6,022 nucleotides of DNA from Burkholderiales bacterium (GCA_903643055.1 CAHJWV010000622.1:1-6022), one strand, 5' to 3'; counted from the first letter of the stretch, positions 1 through 5,482 are shown. The notes: a model not told the origin generated them from the letters alone. Made by a program: numbers and translations.

Positions 1-135
1 CACGCCGCCCGACGCTCCGCTCGATGCGATGGACGACTTGCTTCGCCCCGGGCAGTTTTCCGCCACCGCCATCCAGCAGCCCTTGGCTGCATTCCAGACG
101 ACACGAAAGACATGGTTCAGCGAGGGACGGTGCAT
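1..135 (-). CDS. N-terminus of an ESPR-containing autotransporter/adhesin-type protein (partial, runs off left edge)
   Basis: Reading the minus strand from the ATG at 133-135 gives 45 codons open to the window edge. The start, MHRPSLNHVFRVVWNAAKGC, followed by WMAVAENCPGRSKSS, matches the pattern of the extended signal peptide region (ESPR) of type V secretion proteins, typically N-x-(I/V)-(Y/F)-R-V-(V/I)-W-N-A followed by W-x-A-V-(S/A)-E and G-R-(G/S)-K-S. ESPR precedes a Sec signal peptide in large autotransporters, trimeric YadA-like adhesins and two-partner exoproteins, and it slows inner-membrane export. The start is well supported: AGGAG at 142-146 lies 6 bases upstream of the ATG. The opposite strand also has high GC3 here, but no recognisable product. 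Passenger and translocator domains are off-window, so adhesin, hemagglutinin and CDI-type exoprotein cannot be told apart. The two cysteines (residues 20 and 28) are unusual for ESPR. Confidence 0.8.
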   Translation of the reverse strand, partial: MHRPSLNHVFRVVWNAAKGCWMAVAENCPGRSKSSIASSGASGGV

Positions 136-141
136 GGACAA

Positions 142-146
142 CTCCT
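142..146 (-). promoter_or_regulatory. Ribosome binding site of the ESPR protein gene
   Basis: The minus strand reads CAGGAG-TTGTCC-ATG. This is a near-perfect Shine-Dalgarno core with 6 bases of spacing. It is the main evidence that the ATG at 133-135 is the true start. Confidence 0.75.
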
Positions 147-307
147 GTCGAAAGTAAAGAACAAGAGACGGCCCCACCCGCAACGCACGATCGGCATGGC
201 GCGGCCAGGGCGGTCTCAGCTCATCGAAGGCAAGATCGGCGAAGCTGCACAGGGCGGCTGCGCACGGGATTCAACCCAGGCGTGAAGAACCGGGCGGCGG
301 CAGGCTC

Positions 308-499
308 TCAGGAGAAAGGAACGAGCGGGATGGTCGGTCGCTGCCCGCCTGCCTGAGCGGGGCCTGTCACCTCGATCAAGGCGGGCGTCATCGGGCAGCG
401 CTTGCCACCACACCCCGGCTGTGGCCCAGGGCAAGCCTGCTGACGTCCATCGTCTCCGATCGGCGCGGTCGCGCAATTCATGCGGTCATCAGGGAACAT
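308..499 (-). CDS. Possible small protein of unknown function (63 aa), upstream of the ESPR gene
   Basis: I do not recognise this protein. The frame begins at an ATG (497-499) preceded by GAGGAG (507-512) with a 7-base spacer, about as strong a ribosome binding site as any in the window. It ends at TGA (308-310). The product would be hydrophilic, rich in Gly and Pro, with four cysteines at residues 9, 23, 30 and 35, three of them clustered in CPGPQPGCGGKRC. No signal peptide or membrane segment is visible. Third-position G+C is clearly lower than in the glucosidase gene, and the composition is not typical of a folded domain. It lies on the same strand as the ESPR gene, 172 bases upstream of that start codon, so it could be a leader gene or a chance frame. 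The ribosome binding site is the only positive evidence. Confidence 0.3.
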   Translation of the reverse strand: MFPDDRMNCATAPIGDDGRQQACPGPQPGCGGKRCPMTPALIEVTGPAQAGGQRPTIPLVPFS

Positions 500-506
500 T
501 CGTCTG

Positions 507-512
507 CTCCTC
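507..512 (-). promoter_or_regulatory. Strong Shine-Dalgarno GAGGAG before the 308-499 frame
   Basis: The minus strand reads GAGGAG-CAGACGA-ATG, with a 7-base spacer. Such a match is rare by chance and decides the start of the small frame if that frame is real. Confidence 0.4.
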
Positions 513-604
513 GAAAGTTGGCGACATTCAAGCGAAGGTCATCGACACACCGATGGCATTCGTTTGACAGCGAACTGAGCCAGCTATTAGAAGAATGTGG
601 GCCG

Positions 605-633
605 ACTTTGACTGCCGCATCTAGGTGTGTCAA
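605..633 (-). promoter_or_regulatory. Weak promoter candidate reading toward the small frame and ESPR gene
   Basis: On the minus strand a perfect TTGACA (628-633) is followed after 17 bases by CAAAGT (605-610), which matches the -10 consensus at only 3 of 6 positions. A second possible -10, TCTAAT (5 of 6), lies further downstream but lacks a good -35. The segment from about 555 to 665 is visibly richer in A+T than its surroundings, as promoters often are. The TTGACA sits inside the palindrome cluster at 620-663, which would suit an operator. This is a prediction from consensus only. Confidence 0.25.
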
Positions 634-663
634 CCAGTAACTGGCGAAGCACCTAGAGCTAGG
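620..663. repeat. Nested palindrome cluster
   Basis: Three inverted repeats share 44 bases. An outer pair TCTAGGTG (620-627) / CACCTAGA (650-657) encloses a central CCAGT-A-ACTGG (634-644). The right outer arm also overlaps CCTAG-AG-CTAGG (652-663). In addition TTGAC (608-612) and GTCAA (629-633) form another pair. The first two nest as a single long hairpin, while the third is an alternative pairing of the right arm. No T-run follows, so this is not an obvious terminator. A regulator-binding site, a recombination site or the scar of a mobile element are all possible. Confidence 0.5.
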
Positions 664-861
664 GGAGTGCAATCACTCTGGCCGTTAGCAATCCAGCCGG
701 TGTCGGTCACGGCATGCGGGAAGGGACTCGGCAGACGCTGGCGACTGGGGCCCTCTGGCCGGCAAGGCTGAACTCCACGGTGCATGGAGCCGCCCGGTTC
801 GTTCCGGGCTGCGAGAGGGCGAGCGGGATCTTCAAGGCGTGCCCTTGCAGGCCGCGTCTCA
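664..861. other. Non-coding stretch with no recognised feature
   Basis: With the neighbouring segment from 500, this gives over 400 bases (500-933) without a gene. Between the palindrome cluster and the hairpins I see no recognisable protein in any frame. The open frames here (for example plus 714-911) have no plausible ribosome binding site, domain or codon signature. No tRNA-like or insertion-sequence end was recognised. Confidence 0.5.
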
Positions 862-883
862 GCTGGCCGCGTCAGCGGCCAGC
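862..883. terminator. Perfect 9-bp hairpin downstream of the glucosidase gene
   Basis: GCTGGCCGC (862-870), loop GTCA, GCGGCCAGC (875-883) is a perfect GC-rich 9-bp stem. It is the second of two hairpins met by transcription leaving the minus-strand glucosidase gene, 51 bases past its stop codon. It lacks a U-tract on either strand, so intrinsic termination is uncertain. Stabilisation of the 3' end of the mRNA is an alternative. Confidence 0.45.
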
Positions 884-905
884 GTTGATCAGGGTGCGAG
901 TGGTG

Positions 906-926
906 CGGTGAAGGTCGCCTTCACCG
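906..926 (-). terminator. Terminator-like hairpin immediately after the glucosidase stop codon
   Basis: On the minus strand CGGTGAAGG-CGA-CCTTCACCG forms a perfect 9-bp stem with a 3-base loop, beginning 7 bases after the TGA at 934-936. Position and stability fit a transcript end for the GH3 gene. No run of T follows, so it may act with the next hairpin (862-883) or with Rho rather than alone. Confidence 0.5.
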
Positions 927-933
927 GCCTTCT

Positions 934-3192
934 TCACCGGACCTCGAAGGTGGCCGTCAGTCCTGCGGTCGAACTGCCGCCAACGTACATATCAAAGACC
1001 GTCGCGTCCTGGACGAAGCTGCGCGTGGACGCGGCCCAGTAGCGCAGCTCCTCGGCCGGCAACGTGAAGTGGACGGTGCGCGTCTCACCCGCAGCCAGCG
1101 TCACGCGTTCGAAGCCCTTGAGTTCGCGCACCGGCCGCGCAGCCGTGCCATGGCGTTGGTGGATGTAGAGCTGCGCCACTTCGTCGGCCTCGCGCGAGCC
1201 GGTGTTGCTGACGTCGACAGACACCGACACGGCCTCTCCGATCGCTACGCGCTGTGCCCCGATCTTCAGGTTCGAGAAGCCGAAGCTGGAATAGCTGAGC
1301 CCAAAACCGAACGGATACAGCGGCGAGTTCGGCTCGTTCCAGTAGCGCTCTTCGTAGGTCGCGGGCTGGTGCGTGCGCAGATGGGCATAGGGCAGCGGGA
1401 TCTGGCCGATGTTGCGGGGCCAGTTGAACGGCAGCTTGCCGCCGGGCGACACCTCGCCGAACAGCACATTGGCCACGGCCGCCCCGCCTTGCGTGCCGGG
1501 ATACCAGATGCCCAGCACAGCGGTCGGCTGGCTTCCTTTGAGGTCCAGCGGACGTGCGCTCATCAACAGCAGCACGACCGGCTTGCCGGTGGCGATCACG
1601 GCGTCGAGCAGATCCTGCTGGCGGCCTGGCAGGTCGAGCGACGAACGCGAGGCATGTTCGCCGATCATGACCTGGCCTTCGCCGAGCACCAGCACGGCGA
1701 CATCGGCGGCTTGCGCCAACGCGACCGCGCGGCGGATCTCGGCGTCGTCATCGACCTGCACGCCCGGCACCACCGGGTGCGGAGGCATCTCGAAGATCGA
1801 CTGGTGCAGGCGCTTGGTCATGCTGACGCCGGGCGAGTAATCCACCCGCACGCTGCTGCCGAGCTTGGCCCGGATGCCGGCCAGCACGGTAACGGTCTCT
1901 TTGTCGTCCTGGTCGAAGACCCAGGGGCCGACGGTGTCGCGGGCCGAGTCGGCCAGCGGGCCGATCACCGCAATCGATTGAAGCGCGCTGGCCTTCAGCG
2001 GCAACACATTGCCTTCATTGCGCAGCAGCACCGCGGTGCGCTCGGCAGCGATGCGCGCGGCAACGCGGTGCGCCGGATCGTTCAGCACGCGGTGTGCCTC
2101 ATCAACGTCGACATACGGGTTCTCGAACAGACCGAGGCGGATCTTGACCTCCAGCAGGCGGCGCACCGCGGTGTCGATCGCCTCGACCGAGACCTTGCCT
2201 TCCGCCACCGACTGCGGCAGCGTCTTGAACGACGCAGCGCCGAAGGGCGGTGCCATTTCCAGGTCGACGCCCGCGGTGAGCGCGCGAACGCCGGCGTCTT
2301 CGAGGCTGGACGCGAACTCCTGGGTCTTCAGGTCATGGGCCGAGCCGGCATCGGTGACGACGAAGCCCTTGAAGCCCCAAGTCTCGCGCAGCACCTGCGT
2401 CAGCAGCCAATGGTTGCCCGTGGCCGGCACGCCGTTGAGCCCCATGTAGGCGCTCATGATGTTGCCGGCGCCGGCATCCACCGCCGCCTTGAAGGGCTTC
2501 AGGTAGACGTTCCACAGCTCGCTGTCGGACAGGTTGACCTCGTCGTAATCGCGCCCGCCGATGGACGCACCGTAGCCCGCGAAGTGCTTCGGTCCCGCAA
2601 CGACCTGGCCCGGGTTGCCATAGCTCTTGCCCTGGAAGCCGCGCACTTGCGCGGCCGCCATCACGCTGCCGAGGTAAGGATCTTCGCCGGCGCCTTCGAT
2701 CATGCGGCCCCAGCGCGGGTCACGCGCGATGTCGACGTTCGGCGCAAAGGTCCAGTGCAGGCCGACGGCGCGCGCCTCGCGTGCGGCCACGCGCTGACCG
2801 TCTTCTGCGAGCTTCGGGTCCCAGCTGGCGGCCACCGCGATCGGCACCGGAAAGATGGTGCGCAGGCCGTGGATCACGTCATAGCCAAACAGCAGGGGAA
2901 TCTTCAGGCGGGTCTTTTCGACGGCGAGGCGCTGCAGGCGATTGGTCTCGACCGGATCGCGCACGAACAGCAGCGAGCCGGCACGTGCCGCCGCCACTTC
3001 ACTTTCGACGCGCGCCGAATCCTCGGTGGCGTTGATGAAGTCGAAATACTGGGTGAGCTGGCCCGCCTTTTCCTCCAGCGTCATCTGCGCAATCAACGCA
3101 TCGGCGCGGGCGCGCACCACCTCGTCACCGAGTGCGTGCGAGTTGGAGTTGGAGGTGGCGGCGGTGGACGGGGTCACAGAAGCGGGTTTCAT
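934..3192 (-). CDS. bglX: Beta-glucosidase, glycoside hydrolase family 3 (BglX-type)
   Basis: This is a retaining exo-acting glycosidase that removes beta-linked glucose from the non-reducing ends of oligosaccharides and beta-glucosides. All three expected modules are present in 752 residues: GH3 barrel (about 30-350), GH3 C-terminal sandwich (about 386-600) and a fibronectin III-like domain (about 664-740). E. coli BglX, which it resembles along its length, has 765. Visible motifs are EKAGQL (41-46), YDVIHG (104-109), DPRWGR (158-163), GEDPYL (169-174), the KHF substrate-binding pair (K202-H203), the nucleophile region GFVVTDAGS with D281, GEHASRS with the probable acid/base E512, and YPFGFGLSYS. 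The ATG at 3190-3192 is preceded by GGAG with a 7-base spacer. Unlike E. coli BglX it has no hydrophobic signal segment; residues 1-20 are polar and Ser/Thr/Ala-rich, suggesting a cytoplasmic enzyme. It appears monocistronic. Family and fold are certain; glucose specificity is inferred. Confidence 0.95.
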   Translation of the reverse strand: MKPASVTPSTAATSNSNSHALGDEVVRARADALIAQMTLEEKAGQLTQYFDFINATEDSARVESEVAAARAGSLLFVRDPVETNRLQRLAVEKTRLKIPLLFGYDVIHGLRTIFPVPIAVAASWDPKLAEDGQRVAAREARAVGLHWTFAPNVDIARDPRWGRMIEGAGEDPYLGSVMAAAQVRGFQGKSYGNPGQVVAGPKHFAGYGASIGGRDYDEVNLSDSELWNVYLKPFKAAVDAGAGNIMSAYMGLNGVPATGNHWLLTQVLRETWGFKGFVVTDAGSAHDLKTQEFASSLEDAGVRALTAGVDLEMAPPFGAASFKTLPQSVAEGKVSVEAIDTAVRRLLEVKIRLGLFENPYVDVDEAHRVLNDPAHRVAARIAAERTAVLLRNEGNVLPLKASALQSIAVIGPLADSARDTVGPWVFDQDDKETVTVLAGIRAKLGSSVRVDYSPGVSMTKRLHQSIFEMPPHPVVPGVQVDDDAEIRRAVALAQAADVAVLVLGEGQVMIGEHASRSSLDLPGRQQDLLDAVIATGKPVVLLLMSARPLDLKGSQPTAVLGIWYPGTQGGAAVANVLFGEVSPGGKLPFNWPRNIGQIPLPYAHLRTHQPATYEERYWNEPNSPLYPFGFGLSYSSFGFSNLKIGAQRVAIGEAVSVSVDVSNTGSREADEVAQLYIHQRHGTAARPVRELKGFERVTLAAGETRTVHFTLPAEELRYWAASTRSFVQDATVFDMYVGGSSTAGLTATFEVR

Positions 3193-3199
3193 GAGGAAG

Positions 3200-3203
3200 C
3201 TCC
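3200..3203 (-). promoter_or_regulatory. Ribosome binding site of bglX
   Basis: The minus strand reads CTGGAG-CTTCCTC-ATG, giving GGAG with a 7-base spacer. This supports the ATG at 3190-3192 and argues against an upstream start that would add a signal peptide. Confidence 0.6.
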
Positions 3204-3227
3204 AGAGAACTGCAAGCAGAGAACTGC
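3203..3227. repeat. 11-bp direct repeat in the bglX leader
   Basis: CAGAGAACTGC occurs at 3203-3213 and again at 3217-3227, separated by AAG. In the transcript it reads GCAGUUCUCUG twice, and the copy nearer the gene abuts the GGAG ribosome binding site. It may be a simple duplication or an mRNA element affecting translation. Confidence 0.7.
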
Positions 3228-3253
3228 GAGTTGAGTCGGTGTTGTTGGAATGA

Positions 3254-3282
3254 ATTATCGACGCCCTGCCCGCGCCGCAAAA
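3254..3282 (-). promoter_or_regulatory. Candidate bglX promoter
   Basis: On the minus strand GATAAT (3254-3259) matches the -10 consensus at 5 of 6 positions and lies about 60 bases upstream of the bglX start. The hexamer 17 bases upstream, TTTTGC (3277-3282), is a poor -35, and a TTGCGG alternative gives a spacer of only 15. A weak or activator-dependent promoter would fit. This is a consensus match only. Confidence 0.3.
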
Positions 3283-3326
3283 CCGGCTGTGAAACGGGCA
3301 TGAGCTCTCGAGGTTGAGCAGCGTGC

Positions 3327-3351
3327 ATCAAACGGGTATCAAACAGATCTG
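3327..3351. promoter_or_regulatory. Possible operator: ATCAAAC direct repeats and CAGATCTG palindrome
   Basis: ATCAAAC occurs at 3327-3333 and 3338-3344, exactly 11 bases apart, so both copies face the same side of the helix. The second copy runs into the perfect palindrome CAGATCTG (3344-3351). The cluster lies about 45 bases upstream of the candidate -35 of bglX, where an activator would bind. No known regulator consensus was recognised. Confidence 0.3.
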
Positions 3352-3359
3352 ACACAGAA

Positions 3360-3870
3360 CGGCGGCCAGCGTGCGCTGAGGGCCGTACAGCCCAGGGCCA
3401 GCGCGGCACAGGCCGCGCAGCTCGTGCGGACGGCATGGACCACGCCCTCTTTCAGCACAGCCCACAGCGCATCAGGCTCGACGCCGGCATGCAGCGCCAC
3501 CTGCCGCCACTTCAAAAGTTCGGCAGGCTGCAAGAGCATGCGCAACAGCACCTGCAACAGCACCTGCAACAGCGCCTGCGGCGAGCCCAGCAAGGCATCA
3601 AAGGCCGGAGGGTACAACGGCGATGAGCCTGATGCGCCATCGACCGAGCTGCGAAATACCGCAACCCAAGGCACCGCCCCATGCGGCACCGAGCAGCCCG
3701 CTGATCAAGCTCGAAACCTGCCCCAGCCCCAGCCTGCCCTTCTCGCGTCGAGTCAGCGAGGTGCAGGTGTGAATCGAACGCGTGTCGACAAAGGCCCATA
3801 TCCGGCACCGCGCTGCGAGTCGCCCGAGTAGCTCCTGCAGCCGCGGCTCCACACCCACCAGCCCTGACCC
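3360..3870. other. Unassigned region with possible minus-strand coding remnants
   Basis: No recognisable gene is present in about 500 bases. Two overlapping minus-strand frames look a little more protein-like than chance. One (3598-3858) starts at GTG 12 bases after the LysR stub's stop codon and contains an Ala/Gly/Leu-rich hydrophobic stretch (SLISGLLGAAWGGALG). The other, in a different frame (3339-3689), contains ALLQVLLQVLLRMLLQ followed by AELLKWRQVALHAGVEPDAL. Together they could be one membrane-associated protein broken by a frameshift near 3600-3690, but I cannot name a family. Part of the leucine-rich look comes from the 12-bp tandem repeat at 3543-3578. Confidence 0.3.
3543..3578. 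repeat. Three tandem copies of a 12-bp unit
   Basis: CAACAGCACCTG is repeated at 3543-3554 and 3555-3566, with a third copy at 3567-3578 changed at one base (CAACAGCGCCTG). The unit is a multiple of three, so a reading frame crossing it would gain or lose four residues per unit. On the minus strand one frame reads as a repeated Q-V-L-L. It is a likely site of replication slippage. Confidence 0.85.
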
Positions 3871-4060
3871 CTAAACCAGCGCCAGCCCGACGTTCCACGG
3901 CGGCGGGTCGGTGATGCGCTGCGCCAAAAAGTCGATGAAGCTGCGGGCCTTTCGGGGCAGGTGGTCGCGCGGCCGCGGCTCAAGCGGCCTCCCCTGCCTT
4001 ACCTCATGGGCCAGGCCGACGAACGGCCGCGCCTTGCTTCGCCATGACCGGACCCGCGCG
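3871..4060 (-). pseudogene. C-terminal remnant of a LysR-type transcriptional regulator
   Basis: The minus strand ends with LPRKARSFIDFLAQRI and then DPPPW, stopping at TAG (3871-3873). This is the standard tail of LysR-type regulators, whose last helix usually reads (L/Y)xPRKxRxFIDFLAERF...PPW. Before it, GLAHEVRQGRPLEP resembles the segment where these proteins read (A/V)xxxVxxGRLVxVLP, but some residues between the two seem to be missing. Further upstream, to about 4200, the frame stays open but no effector-binding core or N-terminal helix-turn-helix is visible, and the opposite strand is occupied by the response regulator remnant. At most 60-70 of about 300 residues survive, so it cannot bind DNA. 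It is probably the fossil of a regulator cut by a rearrangement. Confidence 0.7.
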
Positions 4061-4162
4061 GGGCGATCGACATTGCCCCGCCCATGGACACGCGTTGGAA
4101 GCACAAACCGCCCCGAAGCGGGCGTTGCGTTTTCCTTGAACCGGAATAAGTTTCCCGCATCA

Positions 4163-4807
4163 TTGACAGCGAAGATCCTGGTCATCCAACACGACGCCAC
4201 CCTCTGTCACGTCATGAACGCTGCACTGCAGCGCGTTGGCCATCAGGTCAAACTATGCCGTGACATTGAAGAAGGTCTGATCCAGGCGCTGAAAGGCGAA
4301 TGCGACCTTTTGCTGCGGGATGAGGCTTTGGCGGGGCGCCAATGGCGCCGACATCTTGACCAGCGTGCGCGCTCACAAACAGCACATGTCGGTCATGATG
4401 TTGTTGACCCAAGTGACATCGACGGCCGCGTCAAAGCCTTGAGCCATGCCGATGACTACCTCGGCAAACCTTTCGCATCGAGTGAGCTGCTGCGCCGTGT
4501 TCAAGCCTTGCTCACACACAACCGACCAATACCACCGCTCAAACTGAAGGTTAGCGATTTACAATTGGACCTGATCACGCGACAGGTCACGCGCGCCAAT
4601 CGAGTCATCAAGCTGACGCTGCGCGAATCCGAGATCCTGGAGTATTTGATGCGTCAGAACGGGCGCGTTGTTTCGCGGGCGATGCTGACGCTCTTAGCCA
4701 TACTTCGGCGCCTGACCAAGCCAACCTGCTGCGCACCGCCGTACTCAGCATGTCGACACGCCGCGTCGAGTCAGCCGCAGGGCTTCAGTACATCCTGCTG
4801 TGATTGA
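4163..4807 (+). pseudogene. Frameshifted OmpR/PhoB-type response regulator
   Basis: Intact relatives are DNA-binding partners of membrane histidine kinases, about 220-230 residues long. Homology begins at KILVIQHDATL (from 4172); no good ATG or ribosome binding site is present, only a TTG at 4163. The receiver's phosphorylatable Asp is retained in CDLLLRD, but the conserved acidic pair is changed to Gln-His. Near 4334-4338 the frame shifts by one: ANGADILTSVRAHKQHMSV then MMLLT continues in the next frame (4338-4409). The original frame resumes at DIDGRVKALSHADDYLGKPF (from 4418) with the conserved Lys-Pro. The winged-helix domain follows (LQLDLITRQVTR, LTLRESEILEYLMRQNGRVV, SRAML). After about 4687 the frame used so far becomes unrecognisable, while the next frame gives a weak tail ending in LQYILL at 4801. 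A non-functional relic is near certain; the third shift is less sure. Confidence 0.8.
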
Positions 4808-4881
4808 AGGCGACCTTCGCTGAGTTTTGAGATAAGAGGTGAGAACCCGTTTCGACAGAAAATGCACTCGGAAGTGACGTG

Positions 4882-5406
4882 TCAGCGATCATCACTGGAA
4901 ATGAGGTCATTGAGTGTTGACTGCTGTACCGGCTTGATGCCGCGCCCCTGATGCCCGTTCACTGACCGCTTCTTGCAAACGGGGTTGCCCTGTGGCTCTT
5001 TGAAAATACAAAACCGGAACGCCTTGAGCTTGCCATCGGCCTCGATGATCTCGATCGATGAAATTGCGGGGCCATGAAAGCAGTTGTCTCCGAAGACCGT
5101 GCCCACGACCAGTGGCTGACCATTTCGAAAAATCGAAATTGAAACCGGCGGCTGAGCGCCACACATGCCGCCCTCGCTGAAGGCCCCGCGCTGGCCGATG
5201 ACTTGGTAGTTGGTATTGCCGAGCTGGCAACGCATCGGCAGATTGGGCTCCGAGAAAAAATCATCGTTCGCATCGATGTACTTCAGCGCGAACGATGAGG
5301 TCTTTGCATTGCACACGAGTTCTGCCATCGCCACCCGAGAAGCTTCGGCTTTCACTGCAGGCCCGGATGCAGCCAGGCAGAGCAAAAATAGACAGGGCAA
5401 CTTCAT
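4882..5406 (-). CDS. Secreted cysteine-rich protein of unknown function
   Basis: I do not recognise a family. From the ATG at 5404-5406 the product has 174 residues and begins with a clear Sec signal peptide, MKLPCLFLLCLAASGPAVKA, with likely signal peptidase I cleavage after AVKA. C10 lacks the usual lipobox setting, so a lipoprotein is less likely. The mature part has six cysteines (C32, C60, C82, C109, C133, C144), enough for three disulfides in the periplasm or outside the cell. Alternating hydrophobic stretches such as PVSISIF and PAISSIEII suggest a small beta-rich domain, with a basic, polar tail after C144. Two other starts exist: an ATG at 5446-5448, with GAGG about 10 bases upstream, and a TTG at 5464-5466. 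The 5448 start has the better ribosome binding site, the 5406 start the better signal peptide. G+C is visibly lower than in bglX, hinting at separate origin. Confidence 0.75.
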   Translation of the reverse strand: MKLPCLFLLCLAASGPAVKAEASRVAMAELVCNAKTSSFALKYIDANDDFFSEPNLPMRCQLGNTNYQVIGQRGAFSEGGMCGAQPPVSISIFRNGQPLVVGTVFGDNCFHGPAISSIEIIEADGKLKAFRFCIFKEPQGNPVCKKRSVNGHQGRGIKPVQQSTLNDLISSDDR

Positions 5407-5413
5407 AAACACC

Positions 5414-5440
5414 AGCTTGGAGCTAAGAGGCGAAGCTTGG
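5414..5440. repeat. AGCTTGG direct repeat upstream of the secreted protein gene
   Basis: AGCTTGG occurs at 5414-5420 and 5434-5440, two helical turns apart, just before the downstream start codon. It could be an operator half-site pair, or lie within the coding region if the ATG at 5448 is used. Confidence 0.35.
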
Positions 5441-5482
5441 CCGACCATCAAAGGCAAACACCTCAAAATGGAGCTTCTGAAG

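Noticed and set aside
2..160. Plus-strand frame ending at 160 with high GC3, possibly the tail of a gene entering from the left
   Set aside because: The same bases on the minus strand give a specific ESPR motif with a proper ribosome binding site, which explains the coding-like composition better.
299..353. GGCAGGC / GCCTGCC inverted repeat between the small frame and the ESPR gene
   Set aside because: It has only seven pairs with a 41-base loop, does not extend on either side, and is expected by chance in GC-rich DNA.
24..356. Plus-strand frame of 110 codons at the left end
   Set aside because: It overlaps the ESPR start on the other strand and has no domain or ribosome binding site.
620..690. 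Integron attC-like site around the palindromes
   Set aside because: The required R-Y-Y-Y-A-A-C and G-T-T-R-R-R-Y core sites are not present in the right arrangement.
1069..3234. A 721-codon plus-strand frame antisense to the glucosidase gene
   Set aside because: Long antisense frames are expected opposite GC-rich genes with strong third-position bias. Its Arg/His/Ala/Gly-rich product shows no domain, and the minus strand encodes a complete GH3 enzyme.
3543..3578. Tandem repeats as a CRISPR array
   Set aside because: The units are contiguous and 12 bp long with no spacers.
3765..3785. tRNA T-loop-like TTCGATT on the minus strand
   Set aside because: The flanking bases do not pair as a T-stem, and no acceptor stem or anticodon arm is found.
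3911..4162. N-terminal 80 residues of the long plus-strand frame that includes the response regulator
   Set aside because: This part lies antisense to the LysR remnant and shows no receiver homology. The regulator similarity begins only at 4172, so the extension is chance open frame.
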